Assembly: GCA_949752795.1 (NCBI GenBank)
Contig: OX457058.1
Coordinates: 164,736,223 to 164,800,222 of the forward strand
Length of the DNA: 64,000 bases
Direction: 5' to 3'
Source of the DNA: Hyperoodon ampullatus
Taxonomy: Eukaryota; Chordata; Mammalia; Artiodactyla; Ziphiidae
Positions 34,986 to 47,935 of this stretch are shown piece after piece. A program made the position numbers and the translations under genes. A model generated the notes under the pieces. The model searched no databases. It worked only from the letters and a program-made list of their open reading frames with translations, and was not told the origin of the DNA. How positions within the stretch are numbered: position 1 is the first letter of the stretch; each line of letters begins with the position of its first letter.

Positions 34986-35519
34986 ATGGGGTGGGTTGGA
35001 GGGAATCAAGATAGAGGGGCAGACAATTGTGGATCCAAAGACAGCCTATTAGCTTCCATAACCTCCCAGGAGGTTGAAATTAGCCTACGTACCCTTGCTA
35101 GGAGGCGTCCTACACAGAGGCGTGCAACGAGGGTCGGGGACATCCTGGTGTCAGAAGGACCGAGGGTTTGCCACTGGTCCAAGTTTGATTGGCTAACCCC
35201 TGACAAGTCAACTCTATCATCTATCTCCACAACATTAAGCATCCATTTGCATGTGACAGTTTTCATGCAACCCAACTCTCAGCCAGAAAGCCACCCAGCT
35301 CTGCAGAACATTAGTGTACCGACTCTCTCAGCTCGTCCACATCCCCACCACCAGCTCTCCATTTCCCTGCCACAGCCAGCCCTATCCAAGGCTGGTACCT
35401 CACCCCAGTCTAGACCCAAACCAAGCCAGGCACGAGGAAGGAAATGGAGTCGCTTCACTTCTCCCCACCACCCACCGGCCCATCCCTTCCTACGCCACTG
35501 CCCATCTGGCAGGGCTTAG
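34986..35519 (+). other. Unidentified 177-codon open frame
   Basis: The longest open frame in the window that does not coincide with a recognised transposon. The N-terminal half is mixed (LARRRPTQRRATRVGDILVS); the C-terminal half is Pro/Ser/His-rich and low in aromatic residues (HPHHQLSISLPQPALSK), typical of translated GC-rich noncoding DNA. No domain, signal peptide or membrane segment is seen. The antisense strand is also open at 35006-35275. Most likely chance; a last exon or lineage-specific gene cannot be excluded. Confidence 0.15.
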
Positions 35520-38241
35520 CTTTAGGTCTCCTGCCTGTAGACTGAGAGGGGAGTGGTGCCCACCCATGATGGCTAGGTAGCTAGGTTACAGCTCTGTTCC
35601 TGGACCCTCCCTGGCTCTCATCCTGACCTCTGAGCCTTAGGACTGATGCCCGAGCTTGCATACATCCCTGAGAGCAGTTCACTATCTCCATTCTAGTCGT
35701 AGGGCAATCAGGGGTCCTGCATCCTGGAGTTCCCAAACTCCATGTGCCCAAGGTCAGAGGACTGGGTTTCTGCCTTGTACCCCGTGTTCCAAGATCTTGT
35801 TCTTGATTTTCCAACGTGGTGCTCCAGGTCCGCTATTTTGATTTTCCAATTTCCCAACAGATTAAAGCCCCAGCCCTATTCACAACCAAGTCAGGACTCT
35901 CTAACCCAGCGGTGGGTGCCCTCTGCTGGAAAGTTGATCTCCACTCCTTTCTCCAGCCCTCCTTGGGCAGGATCCAGATCTAGAGCAGAAACCCCCTTTT
36001 TTGGATGCCTTTCCTGACTCCCCCCAGCAAGGTGAAGGGCCTCATCCTTAGGTTTCAGAGCCCCCCTGTAGCTTATCTCTAGGATAGTGCTTTTGCATTC
36101 TGTTGTAATTCCACTTCAACTTGACTGCCTTGTCTAGTAGCTGTGACCTTGAAGGCAGAGATGAAGTTTTGACCATTTCTATATAACCTTAGGGCAAATA
36201 TGGTGCCTAGCACAGAGAAAAAACAAAATACAGTCCAATTGAAAGAATTTTGGATGGATGAATGAGAAAATGAGCTTTCTTATCAATAATAGCCAGCACA
36301 CCTGGACTTCTCTGCATCCCCCGAATTTTCATGACCTGTGTCCAGCTTCGTGATGAGAGCTCACTGGACCTGCCAGAAAGCTGAGCAGCTCTTCCCACCT
36401 AGCTGAACCTCAACGGTGGGGATCTGTTGCTGGGCTCAGTGTCCCAGAGTCTACCCCAACCTATGGTGATGTCGGTGGTAGGGTGTCTAGAGCCACCCAG
36501 CCCTCCCGACCACTCCTTACTTTGACCAGATCTCACAGAAAGCCAGTTGTCTGGCCACGCTAAAATTCTGGTCTGCAACTCACCACCCTTTTAAGTGATG
36601 GTTTAAACTGTTACCATTTTTACAATGGCATTGACGCCTGTCTCCTTAAATGATATTCCAACAACAACTGACTCGTTTCAGAAACCACAAAGTTCACAGC
36701 CTATGGAAGAAGAGAGGAAGAGCAAGGAGAGGCATTTCATAATTTATCCAAATAACAGGTGCCAAAACCTTTCAAAATTCATCAACACATAGAGAACCTG
36801 CATTTAACCATGACAGTGGGCAGGCTTTGGAGTCTCGTGTGTAGTGTGTCCCAGCACCTCATGAGTGTAAACAGGTAAATAATCAGGGGACTTAGATCAG
36901 GAGAGCCCATTCCATTGGGGGGAGATTTGGAAGGGCACCAGGACCAGGATATGGGACCCACACACACACACCTTTCTGAACTTTCCAGAACAGTCCTGAT
37001 TTCAAATATTCAGTCCAGTTGAACAAACAATATTTCAACACTTCCTCATCCAAACTGCATGTCCTGGGTATTAAGTGTGTAGCCCTTTCACTAGATAGAT
37101 CAGAAAGGAGCTTCTCAAGCTTTTCTGAGACTCCTCAGAGCATCTGTAGACAACACCCACCCTCTGGCAGGAGTGGGGAGGGTATGAAAGCAGAAGATTC
37201 TAGAAAGCACCCACACCTGCAGAAGGCAGGCAGAGGGTTATATCATGGGACAAGTCTTATCCAATGAGGCAGGAAACTGACGGAGACTCTGGGTGTTGAA
37301 AAACTGTAGTCACTGACAACTCCTATGGGGCTTGGGACTGGCTCCTAGAGGCACTAAAAGCCTCTTTTTGATCAGTTGGGATCAAGTCATTGCAAGTGTG
37401 AAGTACTAGACTCTCCAATAGAATGTATCCACAGAGTTTCCAAACTGGGTCCCCCAGGCACCCCAGGAGTCTAAGAGCACTTTAGAAGGGTGAGACTCCC
37501 TTGGCTCTTCCTTTATGGAATGCTTATCAAAGTCCTTGATCTTGGCATTATCTGTGTTATCACAGTCCATCTTTCCTAGTTATGAATTTGATACTTTTAT
37601 CATCTGAGTGTAACACTTTATTTTTGAAGGTGCTCCAGTCAGCTTTGTCGTCTTCCCTAATTTGTGCAGCTGCTCAGGGGTAAGTAAGAGGTGATCCACC
37701 TTCTGTCCATTTTGTCAGGGTCTCACCCTGCTGGTAAGTTTGCACCAGGCACTACCACCTAGAAATTCTCCAATCTGCATTCACCACACAGCTAGCACAT
37801 CTCCAACCCTAACATCCAATAGGTATCAGTTTCTGAGTAGCTATTAAAGACATCTAACCATCCCTATCCATCCATTGTCTTCCAACCACAGCACAGTGGA
37901 CAGATGGACGTATTCTGGGGAAAAAATAGAATCTTGCTACATGTCCTACAGACAAAAAACGCAGTCTTCCCATGAATGGGAAGCTCACACAGCTCACTGC
38001 ATTCCTCCACCCAGAACATCCCTTTTGACGTAAGCTCAGTCACATCCCAATATTCCCATCTTCACTTTGGCACCTGGCCAATACCTTACAAGATTCCTAT
38101 ACACCCTCTGGTGTGCAAAAAGAAAAATAGACAAAGGCAGTGGCTTTCAAATCAGGATCCGGGGGGTTGTCCTCAAGGGATCCATAAACACACTGAAATG
38201 GTGTGTAATGTTCTTTTTTCCTTCTGCATATATGACTTTCA

Positions 38242-38670
38242 TCAACTCTCACAGGAATCCATGACCCAAGTGATGTTAAACTCCACTGTTGTAAGGTATA
38301 TTCCAGTCAAGTAGGAGTCACTCTCTGGTTCAAAATGGAAAATACGCCATTTTCCTGTGCCAAGACTGGAAAACCACTGGCAAGAGCCTTTTGAGGTAAC
38401 CAAAGCCATAATCCCATAGCCTTCCAGTTCTGTCAACCTCTTTCCCCAAGCATGTACACCATCTCTCGATGGATATGGCCATGCCTGACTCACATAGTCT
38501 CCGTTCACTGCCCACATGTTGTGGTGACCCAGCTTGGGGTCCCAGAGTTCATCACTGGGGAAGTATCTGTCTTCATGGACATCATGGCCAACTTTGGAGC
38601 CTACTTCCACCAGGAAGAGCACAGACCAGAAGAGCAGTTTCTGGATGTCTTCCTTCCCCATCTCCAGCAC
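38242..38670 (-). other. Unidentified 142-codon open frame with antisense partners
   Basis: The reading is rich in Trp, Tyr, Gly and Asp in a globular-looking mix (ELWDPKLGHHNMWAVNGDYV, GYGIMALVTSKGSCQWF, GKWRIFHFEPESDSYLTG). Upstream on the same strand another frame (38788-38582) reads LLVDHDRQFLDPLMERC, as if one frameshift split a longer frame. The plus strand is open over 38452-38772 as well. I do not recognise the protein. A processed pseudogene or an old retroelement protein is possible; chance is also possible. Confidence 0.25.
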
Positions 38671-40264
38671 ACCTTTCCATCAGGGGATCCAGGAACTGTC
38701 TGTCATGATCTACCAGTAGAAGGGCACCCAAAGGTTTGGTATGGGGGTTCTGCCTTGTCCTTGAACATTTAAATGCAACTAAGCACACCTACGCATCCCT
38801 CTGTAGACTCTGTAAAGTAGAAGGTCATTACAAGCAAGAGTACCCCACTAGTGGTTCTCCCAGGACCTCTCTCCTGCTTGGTCCTGCCAGGAACTACCCG
38901 ACTATGCATTTCCCACTGCTTCCTGTGGCTCTTGATTTCAGCAGGGACCCAGTTCAATCACCTTCTTTGGCTCAACAACTTATTCAGCTCTTGCTTTACA
39001 TGTTGTGTCAGTTCTGGCCCTTGCTGAGAAAGAATACGCTAACCCTTTGGCCATACAGAGCTTCCCTTTTACAGTCCGGCTATGCTCCCTCACTTCCCAC
39101 TTCTCACCTCCTCAGATCTGCCTATGAAGGTTCCTGGAAGAGTTCTCATATTTATTAGTTTTTCAGATGTTTGTAGGAAAGAAGGACATTTCAACCATGG
39201 CTCCAGGCAGTAAATGCGCCCACATTTTGCTATTTGAAATTTCTGAAAGCAAAGAAACTGAGTACTGTGTTGAAGCATTATTTTTTCCTCTTCCCTGATA
39301 GAAGGTGGAGCCCTGGCCCTCAGGGGCAGATGTTCAGATGCTTCCTTGCCATCTCAAGTGAAGCCATAATGAGAGAAGGCCTTCCTTCTCCCTGCATTCT
39401 CCAGACTGCCCAGCCGGCCGGACCTCATCTTAAAAGTTACTTCTTTCCCAGATGGCGTTGGTGGCTCAGGATGGCTGGAAGGATGCTTATTGTGAGATCT
39501 TTTCTGGCCCTGCAGTGTTACCCCATGGGACTTCTGGAGAGCAAGGAGGATGCTGCAGCCCCCGGGGCACTGTCCCTGGTCCTGATCTGCATATTCCCTG
39601 GAGGCACCTCACAGTCTTCGTTTCCTTCTCGGGAACCATCCAAAACCAGACCCATCTGGATGTGAGTTCCCTGCTAAACTAGAGAATATTGTTGGTATTT
39701 GGACAGGAAAATGATCTTTTTGGCTGGGTGCCCTTTGACCCTCTGTTGTAGGGTTCACCCACCCCATGGAGTGATGAGTTTGGGCCTCAGTTGCCCTGTT
39801 TCCCCAGGGAGGCAGATATCTGAGAAGAGGAGGGCAGCATGGTCTCGTGAGGTTCCTTCCAACACCTCGAGCTCTGCTGCTCCTCTCTGGACAGCACCCT
39901 GCCACTTGCCTTCCCCCTCCCCTTCAGTCAAAATCCAAGGGCAGAGGCAGGTAAGTTTGGGAAGGAAAAGGGAGATGTGCTGGGTAAAGAAGGGAGAGAA
40001 TAAGAACATACACATCCTGACTCTTTACTCCACCGCAGTAAACACTGGCACTCTGGGGTTTTATAGAAGGAAGGTGGCAAAGATCTATGTAAATAGAGCC
40101 TGCAGAGCTGATTATGTCTTGGCCTGTAGACCATGAGGCTGACATGGCTCACCTTTCACTCAGCAGGAGAGTCGTGCACAATCTGCTTCGTCGTTTTGTC
40201 AGGAAGGCAGAAAGGGAGCGAGGGGCAAGCATCTAGAATCCCAGGACCCGAGGCTGGGATCTGG

Positions 40265-40370
40265 CTGTGCGAATCCGAGTCACTGAACCTCAGGGGCTCA
40301 GTTTCAACTTGTGCAAAATGAGGACAGCCACAACCCCAGTACCCTCTGGACCTTTCACAGCCCCAGTGGG
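40265..40370 (+). mobile_element. MIR SINE core fragment
   Basis: Sense core words actgaacctcaggggctcag and aacttgtgcaaaatgaggac, short and diverged. Confidence 0.55.
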
Positions 40371-40771
40371 CACCCAAGTGTGTTGAAGCATGAATTCTGA
40401 AAACTTCATCTGAATCCCAACTTGGAGATTTGAACCAGTGCCTTAGTGTTTCAGCATTTTACGGGTGGGAAATCTGGGGCACCAAAATCCAAGAGCCTTC
40501 TCGAAGATGACAGAGCCCTTCTTCACCCAGAGACCATTAGAAACCCCAGCAGCCTTTTGCCAGTCCCTGATATGCGATGATTTCCTTTACTCTTTCTAAA
40601 CCTGAGTATCTGTGTTTGTCCCCGTAAAAATCAGCAAACAACTACTAAACTCCTCCTGAGTAAGAACACTGTGGGACAGTGTGTGCAGTGTGAATGAAAT
40701 AGGGGTTCTGATAGGAATTGGAGGTTTTAAAAGGCCTGAAAAGAATAAAGAGGCAGTATGCTGATAACCTT
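40371..40771. other. Unassigned sequence
   Basis: No feature recognised. Confidence 0.4.
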
Positions 40772-40786
40772 AAAACAAGCAGTCTA

Positions 40787-41000
40787 GGGCTTCCCTGGTG
40801 GCGCAGTGGTTGAGAGTCCGCCTGCCGATGCAGGGAACACGGGTTCGTGCCCCGGTCCGGGAGGATCCCACATGCCGCGGAGCGGCTGGGCCCGTGAGCC
40901 ATGGCCGCTGAGCCTGCGCATCCGGAGCCTGTGCTCCGCAACGGGAGAGGCCACAACAGTGAGGGGCCCGCGTACCGCAAAAAACAAAAACAAAAAACAA
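40787..41000 (+). mobile_element. CHR-type SINE, short form, with target-site duplication
   Basis: Close to the apparent consensus of the short form, with high CpG retention (tggctgggcccgtgagccat, gagcctgcgcatccggagcc). The tail is a variant of A blocks separated by C (aaaaaacaaaaac type). Perfect 15-base duplication aaaacaagcagtcta at 40772-40786 and 41001-41015. Confidence 0.95.
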
Positions 41001-41015
41001 AAAACAAGCAGTCTA

Positions 41016-42231
41016 ATCTGTGAGCAGGCAGCAACTCAATCCATGCATTTGTTTCTCAGGAAAGGAAAATGTATAGAGTTCTATGAACTGATATTAAACA
41101 AATAGCATGTGTGATATTTGCCACAAGAGTGGAGGGAAATCTCTAACTTAGCCCTAGATTTTATTTTTTTATCCATTTGTACTGCAGATGGAATTGGGTC
41201 AACCAAAATTCTGTCCCCTCTCAAAGGCTCTGTTAATTATGCATCATGAAAGGACAATCATGGCCACTCTTGATTTGGGCCCTTCCTGGTCATTTCCAGC
41301 AGCGGTTATCATTGGCTCTACGAACTGGACATCTTAGTAAACTGAATTCTGTTTGGGTGATGGGTTAAGCAGCCTGTTCTCCCAGGGAGGGTGGGCAGGA
41401 GTGAAGGACCTGGCTTTGAGTCATGAATAGTGAAAAAAGCAAGGCTATTCCAGAGGAAGGCCAGCCAGGGATGCAGAGGTGGACAAGGCCACAAAGAAGC
41501 AAAGCAAATCCAAAACTCAGAGGCATCCCCTCATTCTTTCCTTTATTCTCTTAAGAGGAGATTGTCACTGAGGCCCTGTCTGCACAGGGCACACACTCTA
41601 TGTGAGAAGACATTTGGGTCCCTAACGACGTAGTACAGCGAGTGACAGAGGAAGCAGAGAGGCGGCGGGGTCAGGGTTGTGCAGGCCAAGAACAAGGGGA
41701 GCCTCCTGCAAACAGAGTAGTAATTATGAAGGGGAGGCCGCTGTGTTTCCAAGTCCCTTTTCCTATTTGTCAAGGACTTGCCCAAGGTCATGTTGGACCG
41801 AAGTCTTGAATCACACTTCCACGAAATTACCCAAGTTTTCCCTGCAATAAGTAGCACACCACCACCAAGCCACTTGCCTCTCCCAGGACAAAGGTAGGAA
41901 GCAAATCCAGTAGAAAACCCAACACAAGCAACTCACAGGCTCCTCCCTTATTGGCAGAGCTGGGAGCAGGCTCTGCTCACTCCTCCAGCCCCCATATCCT
42001 TCGACTCTGTCATAACTACTCTCAACATTGGAGGAAGGAAAAGATTTCTATTTAAAACAATCAGGGGTTGCAACTTCTGCCTTCTAAGGAAGTGGCATGA
42101 TCCAGCTCCTTGTAGATGATTTTTCTGTTGAGCTGTCAGGTTGATGGGCCTCTTGGGATATGAGGAGTGAGGCCACTGAGCTAGTCTACGTGTGTGCAGA
42201 GTGAGCCAAGGAGAGCTAAATCGCTTTGCTT
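41016..42231. other. Unassigned sequence
   Basis: No gene recognised. A faint antisense MIR-like core (caaggacttgcccaaggtca) occurs at about 41771-41790. Confidence 0.4.
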
Positions 42232-42245
42232 AATAAAGCAACCAG

Positions 42246-42457
42246 GGCTTCCCTGGTGGCTCAGTCGTTGAGAGTTCGCCTGCCGATGCAGGGGACACGG
42301 GTTCATGCCCTGGTCCAGGAAGATCCCACATGCCGCGGAGTGGCTGGGCCCGTGAGCCATGGCCGCTGAGCCTGCACGTCTGGAGCCTGTGCTCCGCAAC
42401 GGGAGAGGTCACAGCAGTGAGAGGCCCACGTACCGCAAAAGTAAATAAATAAATATA
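42246..42457 (+). mobile_element. CHR-type SINE, short form, with target-site duplication
   Basis: Short form with an A box variant (tggctcagtcg) and a tail made of TAAA units (gtaaataaataaatat). Perfect 14-base duplication aataaagcaaccag at 42232-42245 and 42458-42471. Confidence 0.95.
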
Positions 42458-42471
42458 AATAAAGCAACCAG

Positions 42472-43944
42472 AGTTTTGGAGCCAACTGCAGACACCACCA
42501 GGGAGGGGGCTGGGATCTTGGGAGAAATGGGGATGTAGTGTAGTTAGCAGCAATGGCGGGGGCGGGGATTAGGTAGAGAAGAGGCTGGTGGAAAAGCCCC
42601 CAAAGCCTGGGATAGCTAGTGAATTTTGTTTCTTATTCTAAGCAGTGCTAAAATCTCTTTCACTAACCCCAAACCTTCAGATATGCAAAGAGAAGTAGCT
42701 ATATTTCATTCATCCTAGGGTGACAAGGACAAAAAATAAAAAGAAGTTATAAGAGGCCAGGAAGAGTAAAAGAAGGAATTCAGTAGGATCAGGAAAATAG
42801 AGAAAGGAAAGAACCATAGAAATCCAAGGCTCATAGAAAATCCTTGGATGTATTTGGGAGAACACTAGATCTCTCAGAATCTCTCAGGACTCCACCCTGG
42901 CAATTTGGTTACCAAAGGAGAGAGCCCTATTCTGGGGAGACAGGAAGACAGGGGGCCCGCATTGCAGAAGGAGGGGAGTTGACTCATAGCTTTCTCGCTG
43001 CCCGTCTTACCCCAGATCTTCTCAGCCATCCTCCTGTCTCCTCGTCGGCCTCACTGGAGTCAGTTACCCTCAAGCTCAGCCAGAAGCCTGCTCTGTTTAT
43101 TCCATTTTTCTAACTCAGGTGGTCTCTCTCGCCATCACTAGCACTTGCCCTTGTATCTTATTTTGTCCAGGCGTTCTCACTTCTATGGAGCACCCACATC
43201 AAGATTCTGTGCTTGACTCTCGGGTTCATGTGGAGAATATTCCCTCTTCTTGCCTTCCTTCCCTCATTCCACTCTCTTAATAACTTATCAGAACCAGAGC
43301 AGAGAAACAGCCCCCCTCCTCATGCCCTTTAACAGCTGTCCTGTTCAATGCAATTCAATTATAAAGACTTTCATTGTCATGGACATCATATCTTCCCCCA
43401 GATTTATTAAGTGGTGAAAACACAGAAGAAGATCAGTCCCAAAATGTCTAATGCTGACTTTCTTTTAGAGTTTGTAAGGGGGCGTTCCCAAAACAGTCAT
43501 CCATCTTTGTCATTCTAAAGCTCTGTCCCCTGAATATTGGACAGTCAGGCCGCCAATGGCTGCAGACTGGCTGATGTCAAGAGTCACCAATTCAAGGCAA
43601 CTTTTATTACTTTTTAGCAGGAAGTATATACTACTTTTATTTCCAAAGTCTTGTTACATATTTTTTACCAGCCTACCACAGTTATGTCCAGAATTAGTTC
43701 CCTAAGTCTGTCATTTCTAAATATTCTGATCCATCTAGGCAGGACAGACCTCACAAGAGTAGGCAGAAAACATGATAACAAATGTCAGGAAAAACTGCAA
43801 AACCCCATAAATCTCTGCCTAAAATCTGAATCTGCAAAATGCCCTTTTGCTTCCCTCAGTCCCACAACCTGGCATGCTATTTTTACCTCCTAGTCAGGAC
43901 ACAGAAGCAACACAAGAGTGTGCAAAACTACCCCTACTTTCTGG
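42472..43944. other. Unassigned sequence
   Basis: No gene or nameable repeat. Frames at 42844-43113 and 43651-43893 lack motifs. Confidence 0.4.
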
Positions 43945-44150
43945 TTCCAGCTAGACTGGGACTCTGCCACTCACGAGCCGTGTTTACCTCAGGCAAGTCC
44001 GTCTATTTTCTCTGAGGGTCAGTTTCTGCACCTGTAAAATGGAAATACTTATTCTACCTGACGAAGTTCTTAGAAGAATTACATTATATCATGTATGTCA
44101 AGTACCGAGCTGAGTGTCAAGCAAAGAGTGGATCCTTAGTGAAGGTGACT
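43945..44150 (+). mobile_element. MIR SINE
   Basis: Sense MIR order: ctagactgggactctgccac, acctcaggcaagtccgtcta, gggtcagtttctgcacctgt and aatggaaatacttattctac, ending near gcaaagagtggatcc. Confidence 0.82.
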
Positions 44151-44794
44151 GTCCTTCCCTCCACCTCCCCCCCCCTCTTCTCAGCTGTCCAGGCTGCACC
44201 CACCCCTTTCTCCTTTGACTTGAGGATCATTTCCTAATCTGGGGGACACAGTGGTTGGGAATCAGCTTTGCCTTTTTCTCTTCATCTCCAAAATGTCACA
44301 TTCAACTCCATCCTTGGATACGAAGGTAAGGAGGTGTCTTTAAACATTCAGATGCCTGACAGTGGACACATGAGCTTATCTTCAAATAAGATGGAAGCTT
44401 ATCCCCTACTAGCAACACTTCCTGGAGTGCCTGGGTTTCCAATGAGCTTCTAATGTCATCAGAGTTCCTGGGCTTCAGGCCACCATGATGCTTTGTCTGT
44501 GTCAGCTGAGCTGGATCATTACCTCCTCCTGGAAGGAGACCAGGTTAACCAAAACAAGTCCTTTCTTTAATCATTTGACAGCAGACCTTCAGGTAGGCAG
44601 AGTACAACTACAGGTTTAGACCTCTGTGAAGCCCTTGAGAAGTCATTAAAATTGGGAGAGTGAAGTTGTTCATGGAATCAACCAATCACATAATGAGGAA
44701 TCCTGGACTAGGTTTTTCTTAGGCAAACATGTCACAAGTTAACATCAACCCAGCTTAAAGGAAATGCTCCATGCAGGGAACTTATATGGGTCAA
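44151..44794. other. Unassigned sequence
   Basis: No gene or repeat recognised. A C-rich run (ccaccccccccctc-like) sits near 44162-44176. Confidence 0.4.
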
Positions 44795-45180
44795 TTCGAA
44801 AAGTGTTTATTGAGCACCTCTTTTTCCTGGATCCTGGTGAGGAGAGGAGGGACATAAACATGAATCAAACAAGATCCCTATCCTCATGGAGTTCTTAGGC
44901 TCTTCGGGGAAACAAACACATAAGCAAATATTGATAGCAACAGAACTGAATGTATCAAGTAGCAGAAAACAAAGTTCAGAAAGGTTTCCCAGAAGAAGAA
45001 ACGTTCACCCATAAAAAAGGAAAAGGAGTTTTCTAGTGGACAGAAACTTGGGCAGGTCATTTTAGGCAAAAGGAAAGCAAGTGCAAATTCCCAGCAGGTG
45101 AAAGAGCAGGACCCATTTGAAAAATGTAAGGACATTGGTAGAGCTGAAGCCCGGGAGCCAAGGGAAGCAGCAGGAGCACA
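44795..45180 (-). mobile_element. L2 LINE 3' region
   Basis: Antisense L2 order: gtgtttattgagcacctctt, aatcaaacaagatccctatc, ctcatggagttcttaggctc, aaggaaagcaagtgcaaatt. The 126-codon minus frame 44884-45264 overlaps it and is therefore L2 relic sequence rather than a gene. Confidence 0.75.
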
Positions 45181-46046
45181 GGAGTCTGGGGCCACCGGGC
45201 AGGAGCAGAGCCTTGATCCCGTAGGTGATGGGAAACCAGAGACGGAGGAAGGGGTTAGCACCACTGCTTACCGCTTTAGCAGCAGTGTGAGAAGTGAGCT
45301 GAGGGACAACTGAGTACCACTGTCCCATCTGTAAGGTTCACACTTCAGAAAAGGAAAGCTGGTGAACAAATAAATGCCCAGAGAGTCTCTGCTCTGTGAC
45401 ACGGATACTGTGATCTTCAGAAAGCACGGGTGGGGGCTATCTTGTTGACCCTTCTTAACCTGGAAGAGTTGCTAGAGAGGATGGGAGGGTGAGTGTATGA
45501 TATGTCCTCCTTCTAAAGCTTTGACTGGAGAGTGTTCCAAATAACATGGTGAAACTAACGTCTGAATAATTCAGGTGATGCCCATACTGTCAAGGTAACA
45601 TGCTACCTATCTACCTGTACTTTGGTTCAGTATGAGTCCAAAGAAATCCACTGAGAAGACTCTTGACTCAGTGTGTGCAGGCAGTGGGCAGAGAGGCCTG
45701 ACCTGGCCTCTGGCATGTGTGACCCCAAGGAGTCACTGAACATAGCTAAGAGCAGGAGAGTGGACCAGAGAAATAGGAAGCTCTCTTTTCTTTCCAAAGT
45801 TTATTATCTATCTGCATTTGTGTGGGGAAAAGTGGAGCTAGAGAGTGATTTCAAATTCACAGAAATAGTTCTTATTGGAAAGTGCTTTCTGCTAAGAAAT
45901 GGCATTGCCAGGGGGATGCTGGAAAGAGAGAGAAATCCAAGTCTTCTGCTGGAGGGGCAGGCTGCCTGGGGGGCCTGGGTATAGGAGGTAGGGAGCATCC
46001 CAAATGCAGATGTCAATTTCTTTGCCCCCCGAGTTCACTTAAAAGT
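45181..46046. other. Unassigned sequence
   Basis: No gene or repeat recognised. Confidence 0.4.
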
Positions 46047-46058
46047 GGAATATTGATG

Positions 46059-46275
46059 GGTTTCCCTGCTGGCGCACTGGTTGAGAGTCCGCCTGCCGAT
46101 GCAGGGGACACGGGTTCGTGCCCCGGTCCGGGAAGATCCCACATGCCGCTCCGCGGCTGGGCCCGTGAGCCATGGCTGCTGAGCCTGTGCGTCCAGAGCC
46201 TGTGCTCCGCAACGGGAGAGGCCACAACAGTGAGAGGCCCGCGAACCGCAAAAAAAAAAAAAAAAAAAAAAAAAG
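46059..46275 (+). mobile_element. CHR-type SINE, short form, with target-site duplication
   Basis: Head variants gggtttccctgctggcgcac; B box intact; A tail of about 24. Perfect 12-base duplication ggaatattgatg at 46047-46058 and 46276-46287. Confidence 0.95.
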
Positions 46276-46287
46276 GGAATATTGATG

Positions 46288-47639
46288 CAGACAAGAGACG
46301 GAGAATGTGAGGTTGTTAACACCTGGAAGACAGGAAAGAATTTCCCTCTCTCTAAACCCAGAGGGTCCCTGGGTTTCTTGGATGGGCCTGTGGTTTCTCT
46401 CTTCCTCTACTATCTATAGTGAATTTTCTGTCCTCTCACCATTAATTCCTCCCCACCCCCTTTTCAGAATTAAGGAGGCCCTCCAATCCATCCACATTTG
46501 ACTCATCCATCCATCTTGTCAGGGCTATTCCCCCACCCCACTACAGCCAGCACTACCACAAGACTCAGCTCAGCAAGGTTGCCAAGGGGGCTTGGCCCTA
46601 TCTATGTTCTTGCTGCTATAATGGAGCCTTTGTTGTCAAGGATCTCCCCCTGAGTTTCCCCTATGCCCACCTTCCCCAAAGAAGGCAGTAACTCCTTATG
46701 GAAATGTGTGATCTTATGTAATTTTGTGTCTGGCAGGACTTATAGGTATATCTATACCACTGGCAGTGTACTGGAAACAGAGACCCTCATATCCTATTGT
46801 TCCAGATGCTTCAATCCATGGCATTGGGCAGCTTCTATGCATAAGGACTTAGCCCCAGGTGCTATCAGGGACAACAGGAAATAAACATCGGGGCCCTCTT
46901 TATTAGGGTCTCACAGTTTAGCTCTACAGATGTTCCCCAGGTTATGAGATACTCATGGGCAAATTTCCCCTTACACAAATGGTTCCTAAAGGCACTGGCT
47001 ACCATTTAAGAGATGGTAAAATTATGCCTTTCTCAAGTAGACACAAAGTAGTCTTGAGCACAGATGCAAACCAAGGAGCTAGAGGAAGGAGGGAGGGGTG
47101 GGAAAGGGGGGGCTTTTGCTTTCAGCCCCACGTTTCTGACTTGTCTGGATTCTTCCTTTATCAGCTCACACTACTTCTAGGTTTTGTGAATTATGCCCTC
47201 TCCATCAACCTAACGTGCATCCTGTTATTGCATCTTCATTGCTATTGGAGATTATAGTTCAGGGGAAGGTATAAGTCATTTTGAGGACATAGCAAAGAAA
47301 ACACAGAGATCCTAATTCATTCCGTGGCCAGTCATGGCTGATTCAAAAGGTTTAAAACCTATTCCCATCTCGATGACATCAAAGTGATTTGTGGGACATT
47401 AGGGTGGCTTCTATAAAATGAAGGCAAAAGAAACATATCTTCTTTGTCAACTTATGGGAAACCTGACTTGTACATGGAAAAGGGTTATTGCTTTAAGCAG
47501 GGACGTGTCCGTACACACTGGCATATAACCAAGTATGCGCACATAAACACATAATCAGGTGACTAAAGTATATGAGAAATACCAACTGAGAGACGCCCAT
47601 CTGTGTCAGTAAGCGCCAGGATCTAGGAAATCTGGAGGA
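46288..47639. other. Unassigned sequence
   Basis: No gene or repeat recognised. Confidence 0.4.
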
Positions 47640-47935
47640 CTGAAAGGCTGCATGGAGGAACTGAGTCCTGAGTAAGAGTGGGTGGGATTTACAAGGGGAG
47701 GAAAAAACCAGGAGGCTCCTATGGGAGGAGGAAGCCTGCCAAGCATTTCTGCAGAGCCAGAGGAGCTAGTCTCTGGATGTGAATGGACCCATTTGCATGC
47801 AAGATTAATGTAGGCAAGCGCCATGAAATACGCACCATGAAATAAGAGTAGACAAGTAGGGTGGGGACACGACATGCAGGGCCAAGGACTTTGAAGTTTC
47901 TCCAATGAGAAGCTAGCAGTCACTCATCGGGGGCA
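47640..47935 (-). mobile_element. Probable L2 LINE internal fragment
   Basis: The words gacacgacatgcagggccaa, ggactttgaagtttctcc and aatgagaagctagcagtcac follow the antisense L2 order. Diverged; limits uncertain. Confidence 0.5.

Larger units (their letters stand above)
33938..40264. other. Long unassigned stretch, few recognisable repeats
   Basis: About 6.3 kb with no repeat that I can name with confidence. It holds a short TA/CA-alternating run at about 34115-34142, a CA run at 36960-36971, and two noteworthy open frames (34986-35519 plus, 38242-38670 minus) listed separately. Short MER-like words near 37435 and 38140 were not strong enough to call. Confidence 0.35.
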
